Assembly (NCBI GenBank): GCA_037968475.1
Contig: JBBKVO010000001.1
Span: 248,001-312,000 of the forward strand
Source of the DNA: SB11 sp037968475
GTDB taxonomy: Bacteria; Bacteroidota; Bacteroidia; UBA8524
Reading direction: 5' to 3'
DNA length: 64,000 nucleotides
Both the position numbers and the translations under genes were made by a program. Position 1 is the first letter of the stretch. Every line of letters begins with the position of its first letter. The notes under the pieces were generated by a model. The model saw only the letters and a program-made list of their open reading frames with translations. It ran no database searches and was not told where the DNA came from. Below, in pieces: positions 25,095 to 34,700 of this stretch.

Positions 25095-25859
25095 CTACTT
25101 GTGGCACCAATATATCACCTCACCTTTTGATAGTCGGTATTTCTCTACCAAATCAGCAGGTAACTCAGCCGATAAATCAATAGGGGTTACTTTAAAACCT
25201 GCTGCTTCTAACCTAGTAGGATAATCAAGACCAAACAAACGCACATGGTCTTTTTGCCAAAAATGCTTCTCGCGGTCTTCATCGCTAGTTATAGTAGGGT
25301 CTTCGTATGTGGTGGCACGTGTAGTATCTAAAGGCACTTGCATCACAGCCCATCCACCGGGTTTCAATACACGGTATATCTCAGTCATAGCCTTGTGGCT
25401 ATCCTCAACGTGCTCTAAAACGTGGTTACACAAAACAGCATCAAAACGATTGTCCTCAAAAGGCATTTCGTGTATATCCATTTTCACATCAGCAAGGGGC
25501 GAGTATAAATCACCCGTTAGGTAATCCAAATTGGCTTGCTTGCGAAAACGTTTGTAAAAACACTGCTCAGGAGCTATGTGCAGCAGTTTAATATCGTCGG
25601 TAAAAAAGTTGGTTTTTTGTTTAAGAAACAACCACAAAAGCCTGTGTCTTTCAAGTGCCAAGCAACGAGGACAAAGCACATTATCACGGCGTTTTACTGT
25701 TCCGTAGGGCAAAAAGTATTTAAAATCTCCATCGCAAATAGGGCAATGCACTTTATCGCCTTTTAGAAAAAGCGGCGATACTTTATTAAACACATAACTG
25801 AAACGGATAAGTATAGGCCTAGGCACGTGGCGCATTAGCCATGTAATAATTTCTTTCAT
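25095..25859 (-). CDS. Class I SAM-dependent methyltransferase with N-terminal zinc-finger-like motif
   Basis: Two CxxC pairs near the N-terminus (HCPICDGDF and VLCPRCLALERHR) look like a zinc site. A Methyltransf_11-type domain follows: LLHIAPEQCFYKRF in place of motif I, LYSPLADVKMDIHEMPFEDNRFDAVLCNHVLEHVED and EIYRVLKPGGWAVMQVPL. This arrangement is common in Bacteroidota glycan-locus methyltransferases of unknown substrate. I start at MKEIITWL; seven extra codons upstream are possible. Converges with the HD-CoaD gene, 4 bp apart. Confidence 0.88.
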   Translation of the reverse strand: MKEIITWLMRHVPRPILIRFSYVFNKVSPLFLKGDKVHCPICDGDFKYFLPYGTVKRRDNVLCPRCLALERHRLLWLFLKQKTNFFTDDIKLLHIAPEQCFYKRFRKQANLDYLTGDLYSPLADVKMDIHEMPFEDNRFDAVLCNHVLEHVEDSHKAMTEIYRVLKPGGWAVMQVPLDTTRATTYEDPTITSDEDREKHFWQKDHVRLFGLDYPTRLEAAGFKVTPIDLSAELPADLVEKYRLSKGEVIYWCHK

Positions 25860-25904
25860 CTTATTGTGGCAAAGATGCAAAGAAATGATAAATAGTACGC
25901 AACA

Positions 25905-26537
25905 CTAACGTAGAAAATAGCGAACACCAAAATTTATCGAAGTACCTATATCGGTATAGCCACCAATACCTTCACCTAAAATGGGGCCGTAAAATCTTAA
26001 ATCAATGTAGCCGTATGCTTTTTGCTGGAATTTTCTAGCCATACCAAGACCTATACCAATATCAGGATTAAAATAAGTGCCTGCTTCTTTCTTATTATCG
26101 GGTATACCAGGTTTTGAGTAGCTTTCACTAATGTTGGTTATACTTAGGTAGTAATTAATAATGTTATAGAATTGCCATTGGTCGTCAAACTCTGTATAAC
26201 CAAAGGTTACTTTACGTTCATAGCCTAAGCAAAAAGTAGTGGCTTTAGAAGTAATGGCTATTTTATAATCTGTACCAATACCATTTGTAGGGTTGATAGT
26301 AACATCATCACGCAGAATAGGCACACTTCGCATACTAAATGTTACCGAACGCATTTTATAATTGTTTACAAACTTGCCGTATTGTAGGTTTAGAGCCATA
26401 CCAGTACCCGCATTTCCGTCTGATGCAGTACTTACTGCATAGGGTATATAACCCAATCCACCTTCTACAAAAGTTTGCGCTTTTGTGGCAAAGGGCAGCA
26501 TAATAACTCCTATAAGGATAAGTATATAATTTTTCAT
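25905..26537 (-). CDS. Hypothetical outer membrane beta-barrel protein
   Basis: Signal peptide (MKNYILILIGVIMLPFATKAQ) followed by about 190 residues of alternating polar/hydrophobic strands (FCLGYERKVTFGYTEF, INYYLSITNIS, IGLGMARKFQQKAYGYIDLRFYG) ending in an aromatic-rich strand (SINFGVRYFLR). No specific family recognised. It is 10 bp behind the first DUF3857 gene, so it is probably the third gene of that operon. Confidence 0.7.
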   Translation of the reverse strand: MKNYILILIGVIMLPFATKAQTFVEGGLGYIPYAVSTASDGNAGTGMALNLQYGKFVNNYKMRSVTFSMRSVPILRDDVTINPTNGIGTDYKIAITSKATTFCLGYERKVTFGYTEFDDQWQFYNIINYYLSITNISESYSKPGIPDNKKEAGTYFNPDIGIGLGMARKFQQKAYGYIDLRFYGPILGEGIGGYTDIGTSINFGVRYFLR

Positions 26538-26547
26538 AGTCATTAGC

Positions 26548-28839
26548 TTATCGGGTAAGTATTAGTTTAGTACTTCTAAAATCAACAGCTTCATCAATAA
26601 ATTTCAGCAGGTCTTCCCACTTATCTTTGGATTGGTAAATATCTTTATAGGTTTTTTCTACCTTTATTATCAAGCTGCTACCTTGCAGTTTTGCACTGCT
26701 TTTAAAACTACCTGTTTCGTTTTCTACATCACGGTTTAGTTGTTCTATTCCGTGCACTTGCATCAAAGCTGGTATTTTTATTTCTATCTCGTAGCTATAG
26801 GTGCGTGCATAAGGGTGTACTATATCGCCTTGGCGTTCACGGTCTTCTATGTCTTTTATTTCTATTTGCCCATCAATAAACTCGCCCACTTTTAGCACAT
26901 AATTGCCATCGCCTGTGGCATCCAGTAAGTCACGTAATCTAAACTCCTCAACAAAAGCCATGTCGGGTTCGTCATTTTTAAGCCCGTCTTTTTCTACTTT
27001 CAAGCTTTTATATTCAGCTACTTGGTAGTCGTACTTTAAAGAAACCTCGGCACTTTTACGTGCTCTTTTTGCCGAACGATTTAAGAAACTTTCTTCAATA
27101 CGTTTTTCTTCGTCATCCAAAAAGCGTTTGTTCTTAAGCAGTTTTTTGTCGTACAGAAACTCACGTACAAAAAGATGGTCATTGCTAAGTTCTTCGCGCA
27201 GTTTTTTATAGTAACTATTGTACGCAAAGGTTTCTTCTCTAAAGCGATAGCGTGGTCTACCTTGTAACTCGGTTTTGCGGGTTACCAACAAGGTGTCAAA
27301 ATCAGGCAGAAACTCGGCAGTTATTTTATAAATAAACTGGTTTTTTGAGGGAGCGGTAACAGGTATGGCGGTTTCATCTATTACCATACCACGCTTATAA
27401 CGTGCAGGGCGAATTTCGAGCAATTTTATGCCTTCAAACTGTGGGTTGGGTTCGCCCGGACGGGCATACAAATCACAATCGGTATACAGTACTTCCTCAT
27501 TAGGATAGTATACCATTACACCCCACATCAAATCTTTTTCCCCCATCAATCCGTCCATACCTCCTTTGTAGCGGGGCACACCCATTATAAGGGTGTGTTT
27601 TATACCGCGCTTGTTCAGTATTTTTATCATATACTGCACAAAAGCACCATTGGGCATGGCTGTGTTATATACAGCATCGTTTCTGTATCGGGCTACTTCG
27701 TACAGTTTGGTGCTACGGTAGTAGTTATAAAAACCATCAATAAAATCTCGGCTACTATTAATTTTATATCCCTCTTTTTTATAGTAGTTGTAGTAAATAT
27801 CACCTGTAGATTCGCGACTTTTCCTATAAAACTTATAGGCCATTTTGCGAATGTCTTTTTCATTAACAGTAGTTTTTATACGTTTTTTAGCGTCAATCAG
27901 TTGGTCAATATCGTTGCGCGAACGTCTGTTGGCAAAAGTTACTTCGTACTTAATGGCAGGAAGCGTAAACATAGGCTCGCTCCAAGGTTCGTCTTTTAGC
28001 TTCTCACGCATCACATCATGAAAAATCCAAAGCTTATTGCCTGCACGTGTTTTGCTTATTTTTTCTTCTAAATCAGGTGCTCCGTTAAGTGCACGGTAGT
28101 TTAGAAAGAAATGTTTGCCAAGGTCAAACTCAATTTTTTGCTCTACAATAGGGTAGGAGCTATTAAGCTGTTGTATATCGTCAACAGTAAAAGGTATACT
28201 TAGGTTAAACCAAATACCAAGAAAGTTTTTGGTTGCTTGTATGGGTAGAAAAAACAATGGAATATCCGTCCAGTGATGGAAATTTTTATTAAACCTAACT
28301 GTTTCCATAGATACTACATCTAGTATATCGCCGGGGGCAAGATTAGAAAAAGCAATTTTTTGATAATTACTGACTTCTATATCTCCAAAGTAGGGAAGGT
28401 TCACTTTTTCCTTTACGTCAATAGCTTCTTTCAGGTCAATTTTTTTGCGTTCGCCATCGGGCTTTTCTATAGTTATTTCAATATTGTCGTTCTTATTAAA
28501 ATAGTAGGTCGAAAAGTTCTCTATGGCCGTTAAGTCTTGCATTTTTATGCGCACACGCACTTGGTAGGTAAAGTATCCTACGTTGTTCCAGCGGTTTACA
28601 TAGCCTACATAGCGGGCACGTTGAGCCAATATAACTACCGATTCATCTTTCCATTCAAGCGGCACTCTGGTAGCTTCAAAAATTTCGTCATCAAAATCAC
28701 CCTTTTTTTGGGCTTCTTTAAAAAGGTCTTTCTTTTGTTTTTCAGTATATAGTGGATTCCACTTCTTACGGTTAAGCTGCCCAAAAATGCTTAGGCTTAT
28801 GCTAAGTATAAAAACCGTTAATACTATTCGTTTCGTCAT
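26548..28839 (-). CDS. DUF3857/transglutaminase-like protein, probably catalytically inactive
   Basis: Signal peptide (KRIVLTVFILSISLSIFGQ), a DUF3857-like beta domain over about residues 50-250 (VGYFTYQVRVRIKM, EKPDGERKKIDL, FSNLAPGDILDVVSMET) and a transglutaminase-like core. At the position where the next gene has the active Cys (GDCKG), this protein reads PNGAFVQYMIKIL, with Ala399 instead of Cys. The C-terminal part resembles DUF3858. Likely periplasmic or cell-surface. It begins 15 bp after its paralogue upstream; the annotated Met could also be five codons earlier. Role unknown. Confidence 0.82.
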   Translation of the reverse strand: MTKRIVLTVFILSISLSIFGQLNRKKWNPLYTEKQKKDLFKEAQKKGDFDDEIFEATRVPLEWKDESVVILAQRARYVGYVNRWNNVGYFTYQVRVRIKMQDLTAIENFSTYYFNKNDNIEITIEKPDGERKKIDLKEAIDVKEKVNLPYFGDIEVSNYQKIAFSNLAPGDILDVVSMETVRFNKNFHHWTDIPLFFLPIQATKNFLGIWFNLSIPFTVDDIQQLNSSYPIVEQKIEFDLGKHFFLNYRALNGAPDLEEKISKTRAGNKLWIFHDVMREKLKDEPWSEPMFTLPAIKYEVTFANRRSRNDIDQLIDAKKRIKTTVNEKDIRKMAYKFYRKSRESTGDIYYNYYKKEGYKINSSRDFIDGFYNYYRSTKLYEVARYRNDAVYNTAMPNGAFVQYMIKILNKRGIKHTLIMGVPRYKGGMDGLMGEKDLMWGVMVYYPNEEVLYTDCDLYARPGEPNPQFEGIKLLEIRPARYKRGMVIDETAIPVTAPSKNQFIYKITAEFLPDFDTLLVTRKTELQGRPRYRFREETFAYNSYYKKLREELSNDHLFVREFLYDKKLLKNKRFLDDEEKRIEESFLNRSAKRARKSAEVSLKYDYQVAEYKSLKVEKDGLKNDEPDMAFVEEFRLRDLLDATGDGNYVLKVGEFIDGQIEIKDIEDRERQGDIVHPYARTYSYEIEIKIPALMQVHGIEQLNRDVENETGSFKSSAKLQGSSLIIKVEKTYKDIYQSKDKWEDLLKFIDEAVDFRSTKLILTR

Positions 28840-28854
28840 GTTTGTAACAGGCAA

Positions 28855-31113
28855 TTATTTGGTAAGAACTATATAACTGTCGTAAAAATCGGTGAGTTGC
28901 AACACAGCTTTGTTCCACTCTTTTATTTGTTTGCGGTGCAAGTAGCCTTTGGGCATTATTAGCTCTTTGGTATATACTACGCTATTGCCTTGTTGCTTAT
29001 AGGCCGCACGGAAAATAAAATACTCGTTCACTACTTCTATAGGCTTGGGTAAATAGCTTACGGTATAGCCCGCTGGTATAGCAAGTGTGGCTGTTTTTAT
29101 TTGGTGTTTTTTGTGCTGAAAAGTGTAGTGGCTATACCTAGCAGTATCAATAGTATAGTTTGCCCATTCTCTGTCCCATTCAAGGTTTATGTATTGCTTT
29201 TTATCTTTGGTAAGCACATGGTGCTTTACCGTAAGGTTATAGCTAATCTCAAAAGGTTGGGTGCGGTCTGTAAAATCAGAGTGTTGCATCCCGTCTGCTT
29301 CAAGATTGTAATCGTTTTGGTTGGTAAGAAAACCGCGCAGCGCACGTTCGCGTTTATCAGTTTTTACGCTATTGTACGAGCGTAGTATTAAAGTTTTACT
29401 TTCGCCATTGTATACCCTCTTCACAGTACCTTTTAGCAACTGCCCCTCAATAGTAAAGTTTTCTGTTCTTTCAGTTTTGTTATGGTCGTAGTTGTATACA
29501 GGTATCGAGTCTACAATATAGCTCTCACCACTTTCTACCACTACTTTGCGGCCTTGTATACGCTGTGCATAATCACCAAACGAAACGTATTTTTCAGTAG
29601 GGTCTAAAAAATAGCGCTTTTTACTTACCGAGTCCGTATACACCATACATATCATGTGGTTGGCACTTGATAGGGTAGGGGTGGTGCCATCATAAGCTAT
29701 ACGGTCGGTTCCAATCCATGTCAATCGGGCATCGTAACCAATAGATTTTAACATCTCTTTGGTTAAGTTGGCCATCCCTTTACAATCGCCATAGCGTTTT
29801 TCGTAAACATTTTGGCACTCATCAGGCTTAAAGGCTGCAATACCATCTTCAAAAGCCAAGTAGCGTATATTATCCTGTACCCAATAAAAAATGGCTGAAA
29901 TCTTGCCTTCGTCGGTAGTAAAGTTTTTGGTCAAATCTTGTGCAATGGTTTTAATCTTCTCGTTGTTATTATCCATGCGGTTAGCCAATTTGCTATACCA
30001 TTTGTACAAGTCGCCAGTAGTATTCATCAATTGCACAGTGTCTTTTCCATCCGTATAGCTTTTGCACATTACCAAAAGGTGCGGCACGGTATGGCTAGGG
30101 CCGTAGTTATTAGACTCGCCGCGCATAGCAGGAGTTTCTTTTATTGTATAGTTGATGATTTTTTTGGTAGGAATTTTGGTTTTTTCCTTACGACTTTTTC
30201 GGCTGGGACGTTCTTTTTTAGTGCGTTTTGATTTTTTAGATTTTGATGATTTTTTCTTTTCAGGCTTAGGAGGTTCACCCTCAGTGCGCGTTATCTCGTA
30301 CCCGTCAAAATTCATCTCTACAATTTCAATATCCAAACCATCAGGCAATTCAATGCTTATTACTTTTTCTTTTACCAAATGGTCTTCGGGAAAGTAAATG
30401 CTGGTTAGGTAGCGGTAATCGTTATAATAGCGTGAATAATTTAGCTGTAATGAGTTGCCAACTACATAAGTAGGTAAAGCCATTAGGGCTACTTTTACAT
30501 CACTATGAAAAATACCGTTATCCTCGTAATTTTTGGTAAGAGTAGGAACTATAAATTTTGAAGCTTCATCATCAGCATAAGTAGCTGTTACGCCCGATAC
30601 ACTTTCAGTACCTGTAAAAAAAATAGCATGGTTAAACTTTAATCCGTCATCAAGAGCAGTTATATCCAACTGGTTTTTTTCAGTTACAGTAACACCGCTT
30701 TTTGTCCACGATGATTCATCAACATCCTCCAATAAATCACCAATTACCTTTTCAAGATTTTTTTCGGTAACTGTTATTACTTTCGATTCTTTCTTTTTCT
30801 TCTTTTTAGATTTTTTCTTTTTGCTGCTGCTGTTATTTTTTTTGGTGTCTTCTTTTGCCTCCGCCTTTAGCAAAGCCATATCTACATCAAAGGTGTATGT
30901 AACAGCAACACGGTTATATAAAAAATCTTCATCAGGATATTGCTTTTTTAATTTCTCGCCTTCCTCAATCATATCATCATTTACAAAACCATACCGAAAA
31001 GGAGAGTATGGATCGTAAAGAGCTTTGCTTCTTTGCATAGCATTGAAATAAAAGCATGATTGTAATAGGGTAATTGCAGCAAGAAAAAAGAGGGCTAGTA
31101 AAGCCTTTCTCAT
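28855..31113 (-). CDS. DUF3857 and transglutaminase domain lipoprotein
   Basis: Lipoprotein signal with lipobox LLQSC. A very Lys/Ser-rich linker lies at about residues 90-115 (SSSKKKKSKKKKKKESK) and another near 285-320. DUF3857-like domain about 120-350. Transglutaminase core: Cys444 in KRYGDCKGMANLT, His in SSANHMICMVY and Asp in FLDPTEKY, so the Cys-His-Asp triad is complete. Two such proteins in tandem are common in Bacteroidota; the substrate is not known to me. First gene of a three-gene minus-strand operon. Confidence 0.88.
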   Translation of the reverse strand: MRKALLALFFLAAITLLQSCFYFNAMQRSKALYDPYSPFRYGFVNDDMIEEGEKLKKQYPDEDFLYNRVAVTYTFDVDMALLKAEAKEDTKKNNSSSKKKKSKKKKKKESKVITVTEKNLEKVIGDLLEDVDESSWTKSGVTVTEKNQLDITALDDGLKFNHAIFFTGTESVSGVTATYADDEASKFIVPTLTKNYEDNGIFHSDVKVALMALPTYVVGNSLQLNYSRYYNDYRYLTSIYFPEDHLVKEKVISIELPDGLDIEIVEMNFDGYEITRTEGEPPKPEKKKSSKSKKSKRTKKERPSRKSRKEKTKIPTKKIINYTIKETPAMRGESNNYGPSHTVPHLLVMCKSYTDGKDTVQLMNTTGDLYKWYSKLANRMDNNNEKIKTIAQDLTKNFTTDEGKISAIFYWVQDNIRYLAFEDGIAAFKPDECQNVYEKRYGDCKGMANLTKEMLKSIGYDARLTWIGTDRIAYDGTTPTLSSANHMICMVYTDSVSKKRYFLDPTEKYVSFGDYAQRIQGRKVVVESGESYIVDSIPVYNYDHNKTERTENFTIEGQLLKGTVKRVYNGESKTLILRSYNSVKTDKRERALRGFLTNQNDYNLEADGMQHSDFTDRTQPFEISYNLTVKHHVLTKDKKQYINLEWDREWANYTIDTARYSHYTFQHKKHQIKTATLAIPAGYTVSYLPKPIEVVNEYFIFRAAYKQQGNSVVYTKELIMPKGYLHRKQIKEWNKAVLQLTDFYDSYIVLTK

Positions 31114-31192
31114 AGGTTATAGTTTAGGGTTAAATAAATTGCAACTTTAGATAAACTACCGATACTTAGTTTTACCAAAAGGTTATTTATTG

Positions 31193-31200
31193 CAAAAATA
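31193..31200 (-). promoter_or_regulatory. Candidate -7 box of the DUF3857 operon
   Basis: CAAAAATA on the plus strand is TATTTTTG on the minus strand, matching TAnnTTTG, 79 bp upstream of the start. No convincing -33 element. Confidence 0.3.
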
Positions 31201-31337
31201 GTGTGCCAATGTAAATTTTACTACAGCTGCTAAATGCGCTTATCGAAAAGTTTTGATAAATTTTGTAAAGTGCTGATTAGTAGTGTAAAAAACTTAAATT
31301 TCTTTGGTGAGTTTAAATTGTATATTTGCCCATCAAA

Positions 31338-31715
31338 ATGTTTAGACGTTTAACATCCATATTGGCTTTTATAGCATTGGCGTTGCTTATGGCACACCAA
31401 ATAGTGCCGCATTGCCATACCGCTGAGGATGTTGCTGATGTTTGTACGCCCGACCAAGAAAAGGAACACGGTATTTGGGATGATATTTTTGGTTTAGATG
31501 AAGGGGCTAATCATTTAGAACAATACACCATTAGCCAAGCACAAAACAATGTGCCTCAAGTTCAAGCCTTTTTGCACGTATTTATTGCCCCGTTACTTAT
31601 AGAAATGCCTTTGCCTACTGTGCAAGGTATAAGCCATAGTAACAATATACCCCATCCCACATTATTGCAGGCACATATTACCTGCTTCACACTTCGTCCA
31701 CCGCCAATAGGCTAA
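31338..31715 (+). CDS. Small exported His/Cys-containing protein of the metal-efflux operon
   Basis: Begins with a hydrophobic leader (MFRRLTSILAFIALALLMAHQIV) followed at once by PHCHTAEDVADVC, a cluster of His and Cys that could bind metal. The rest of the 125 aa shows no known domain. Small proteins of this kind commonly precede RND metal pumps in Bacteroidota, and this one is 84 bp upstream of the pump gene. I start at the ATG rather than the TTG four codons earlier. TATATTTG at 31321-31328 fits a -7 box and would give an almost leaderless transcript. Confidence 0.7.
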   Translation: MFRRLTSILAFIALALLMAHQIVPHCHTAEDVADVCTPDQEKEHGIWDDIFGLDEGANHLEQYTISQAQNNVPQVQAFLHVFIAPLLIEMPLPTVQGISHSNNIPHPTLLQAHITCFTLRPPPIG

Positions 31716-31799
31716 TCTTTTCTTTTCAAAAAATCTATCTCAAATGTAGCTGCCTAATGGCAAGTGCTACCATTTTTCATTTTCATTTTTTGTATTAAA

Positions 31800-34700
31800 A
31801 TGTTTGACAAGATAATTGCCTATTCAATAAAAAATAAGTTGGTAGTAGGGCTATTTGTACTTGGCCTTATTGCTTGGGGCGGCGTATCGCTAACCCAATT
31901 ACCCATTGATGCCGTACCCGATATTACCAACAATCAGGTGCAGGTAATCACCGCTTCGCCTTCGTTGGCAGCACAAGATATTGAGCGATTGGTAACCTTT
32001 CCCGTAGAGCAAACTATGGCTACTATACCGGGTATTGAAGAAATACGGTCGTTTTCACGCTTTGGACTATCAGTAGTTACTATTGTTTTTAAAGAAGATA
32101 TAGAAATATACTGGGCAAGGGAGCAAATAAGCCAACGCCTTGCCGAAGCCAAAAACCAAATACCCGCAGGAGTTGGGTCGCCAGAGATGGCTCCTGTTAC
32201 ATCGGGATTGGGCGAGATATTCCAATACGTTATTCATACTAAAGAAGGTTTTGAGGGTAAATATGATGCGATGGAGTTGCGCACCATACAAGATTGGTAT
32301 GTACGTCGCCAATTACTAGGTACAGAAGGTGTAGCCGATGTAAGTAGTTTTGGTGGATACCTGAAACAGTACGAAATAGCCATTGACCCTGATAAACTGC
32401 GTAGCGCAGGGGTAACTATGGACGAAATTTTTGTTGCGCTTGAGCGCAACAACCAAAACACAGGTGGTGCATATATAGATAAAAACCCTGAAGCATGGTT
32501 TATCCGTAGCGAAGGCTTAGTGGGTAGTATTGCTGATATTGAAAATATAGCTGTGAAATCTGCTACAGGGGGTATGCCAATATTGGTGCGCAATGTGGCA
32601 AAAGTGCAATTGGGACACGCCACTCGATACGGGGCTATGACGCGCAATGCAGAAGGCGAAGTAGTGGGCGCAGTGGTGATGATGCTGAAAGGGGCAAACT
32701 CATCAAAAGTGATAAAAAATGTAAAAGACCGCATTGCCCAAATAGAAAAAAGCCTGCCCGAAGGTGTAGTAATAGAGCCTTACCTCGACCGAACTAAATT
32801 GGTAGATAATGCCATAGGTACAGTTACAAAAAACCTTGCCGAAGGCGCATTGATAGTGATTTTTGTATTGGTGCTATTGCTAGGCAATATGCGTGCAGGG
32901 CTTATAGTAGCCTCAGTAATACCACTGGCCATGTTGTTTGCTGTTGGTATGATGCAGTTGTTTGGTGTATCGGGCAATTTAATGAGCTTGGGAGCTATTG
33001 ATTTTGGGTTGATTGTAGATGGGGCGGTAATAATTGTAGAAGCCACCATGCACCACTTGGGTGCGCGCAAACTGCAAAACAAGCTAACCCAAGATGAAAT
33101 GGACGAGGAAGTATATCAATCAGCCTTAAAAATACGAAAATCGGCCGCCTTTGGCGAGATTATAATACTTATAGTATACCTGCCTATACTTGCCCTTGTA
33201 GGTATAGAGGGTAAAATGTTTCGCCCAATGGCGCAAACCGTATCGTTTGCCATTTTAGGTGCATTTATACTATCACTTACCTACGTGCCAATGGTGTCGG
33301 CTTTGTTATTAAATAAAAAAATAAGCCATAAGCGCACTATATCGGATAAGATTATGGATTTCTTCCAACGTCTTTATTCGCCGGTTATCCGTTTTGCTTT
33401 ACGAAAAAAAGTAGCCGTAGTTTCTGCCGCTTTCATAGCCTTTGCAGCAGCACTACTGTTGTTTGTTAATATGGGCGGTGAGTTTATCCCAACGCTTGAC
33501 GAGGGTGATTTTGCCATAGAAACCCGTGTACTCACAGGCTCGTCTCTTGGCCACACTATTGAAATGGCGCAAAAAGCATCGGATATTATTATTAAAAACT
33601 TTCCCGAGGCTACCGAAGTAATAGGCAAAATAGGTAGTAGCGAAATACCTACCGACCCTATGCCCATTGAGGCGTGCGACCTTATAGTGATGTTGAAACC
33701 CAAAAGTGAGTGGACAAGCGCCCATACCCGCGAAGAACTGGCCGAAAAAATGGCAAAAAAACTGGAAGCACTGCCGGGGGTAACCTTCGGTTTTCAGCAA
33801 CCTATACAAATGCGATTTAATGAGTTAATGACGGGCGCAAGGCAAGATGTAGTTTTAAAAATATATGGCGAAGACTTGGATAAGCTAACCCAATATGCTG
33901 AAAAAGCAGGTAAGCTGATTGGTGGGGTTGAGGGTGCGGTAGATATATACGTTGAAAAGTCTACAGGCTTACAACAAATAGTGGTTGATATTGATCGCGA
34001 AAAAATTGCTAGGTATGGTTTAGATATTGAAGCCGTAAACCGAACCTTACGCACAGGTTTTGCTGGTGAAGTTGCCGGAAAGATATTTGAGGGTGAAAAA
34101 CGCTTTGATATGGTGGTGCGATTGGATAGAGAAAATCGCGATGCCATTGCCGATGTAAGAGGCTTGTATGTATACACACCAAAAGGGCAAGCCATACCTT
34201 TAGAACAAGTAGCCAATATTGAATACAGAACTGGCCCTAACCAAATACAACGCGATGATGCCAAACGCCGCATTATAGTTGGGTTTAACGTGCGTGGACG
34301 TGATGTGCAAAGCATAGTAGAAGAAGTGCAGGTATTGTTGGATAAAAAATTACCCCTTGATGCAGGGTATTATACCACCTATGGCGGTACATTTAAAAAT
34401 TTAGAAGAAGCGCGCCAACGTCTTGCCATTGCAGTGCCCATTGCTTTGTTACTAATATTTGTACTCCTTTATTTTACCTTCAAATCAATAAAACAAGGGT
34501 TGCTTATTTTCACCGCCATACCCCTATCGGCCATTGGTGGTGTATTGGCTTTGTGGTTGCGAGGTATGCCCTTTAGTATATCGGCAGGGGTAGGTTTTAT
34601 TGCCCTATTTGGTGTGGCCGTGCTTAACGGTATTGTGCTTATTGCTGAATTTAACCGACTGAAAAAAGAAGGCTATACCAATATGAATAGAATAATATTA

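Noticed and set aside
31764..31799. GTG start 12 codons upstream of the CusA-TolC Met
   Set aside because: RND pumps start with the MFDKII-type helix; the extra residues have no family match.
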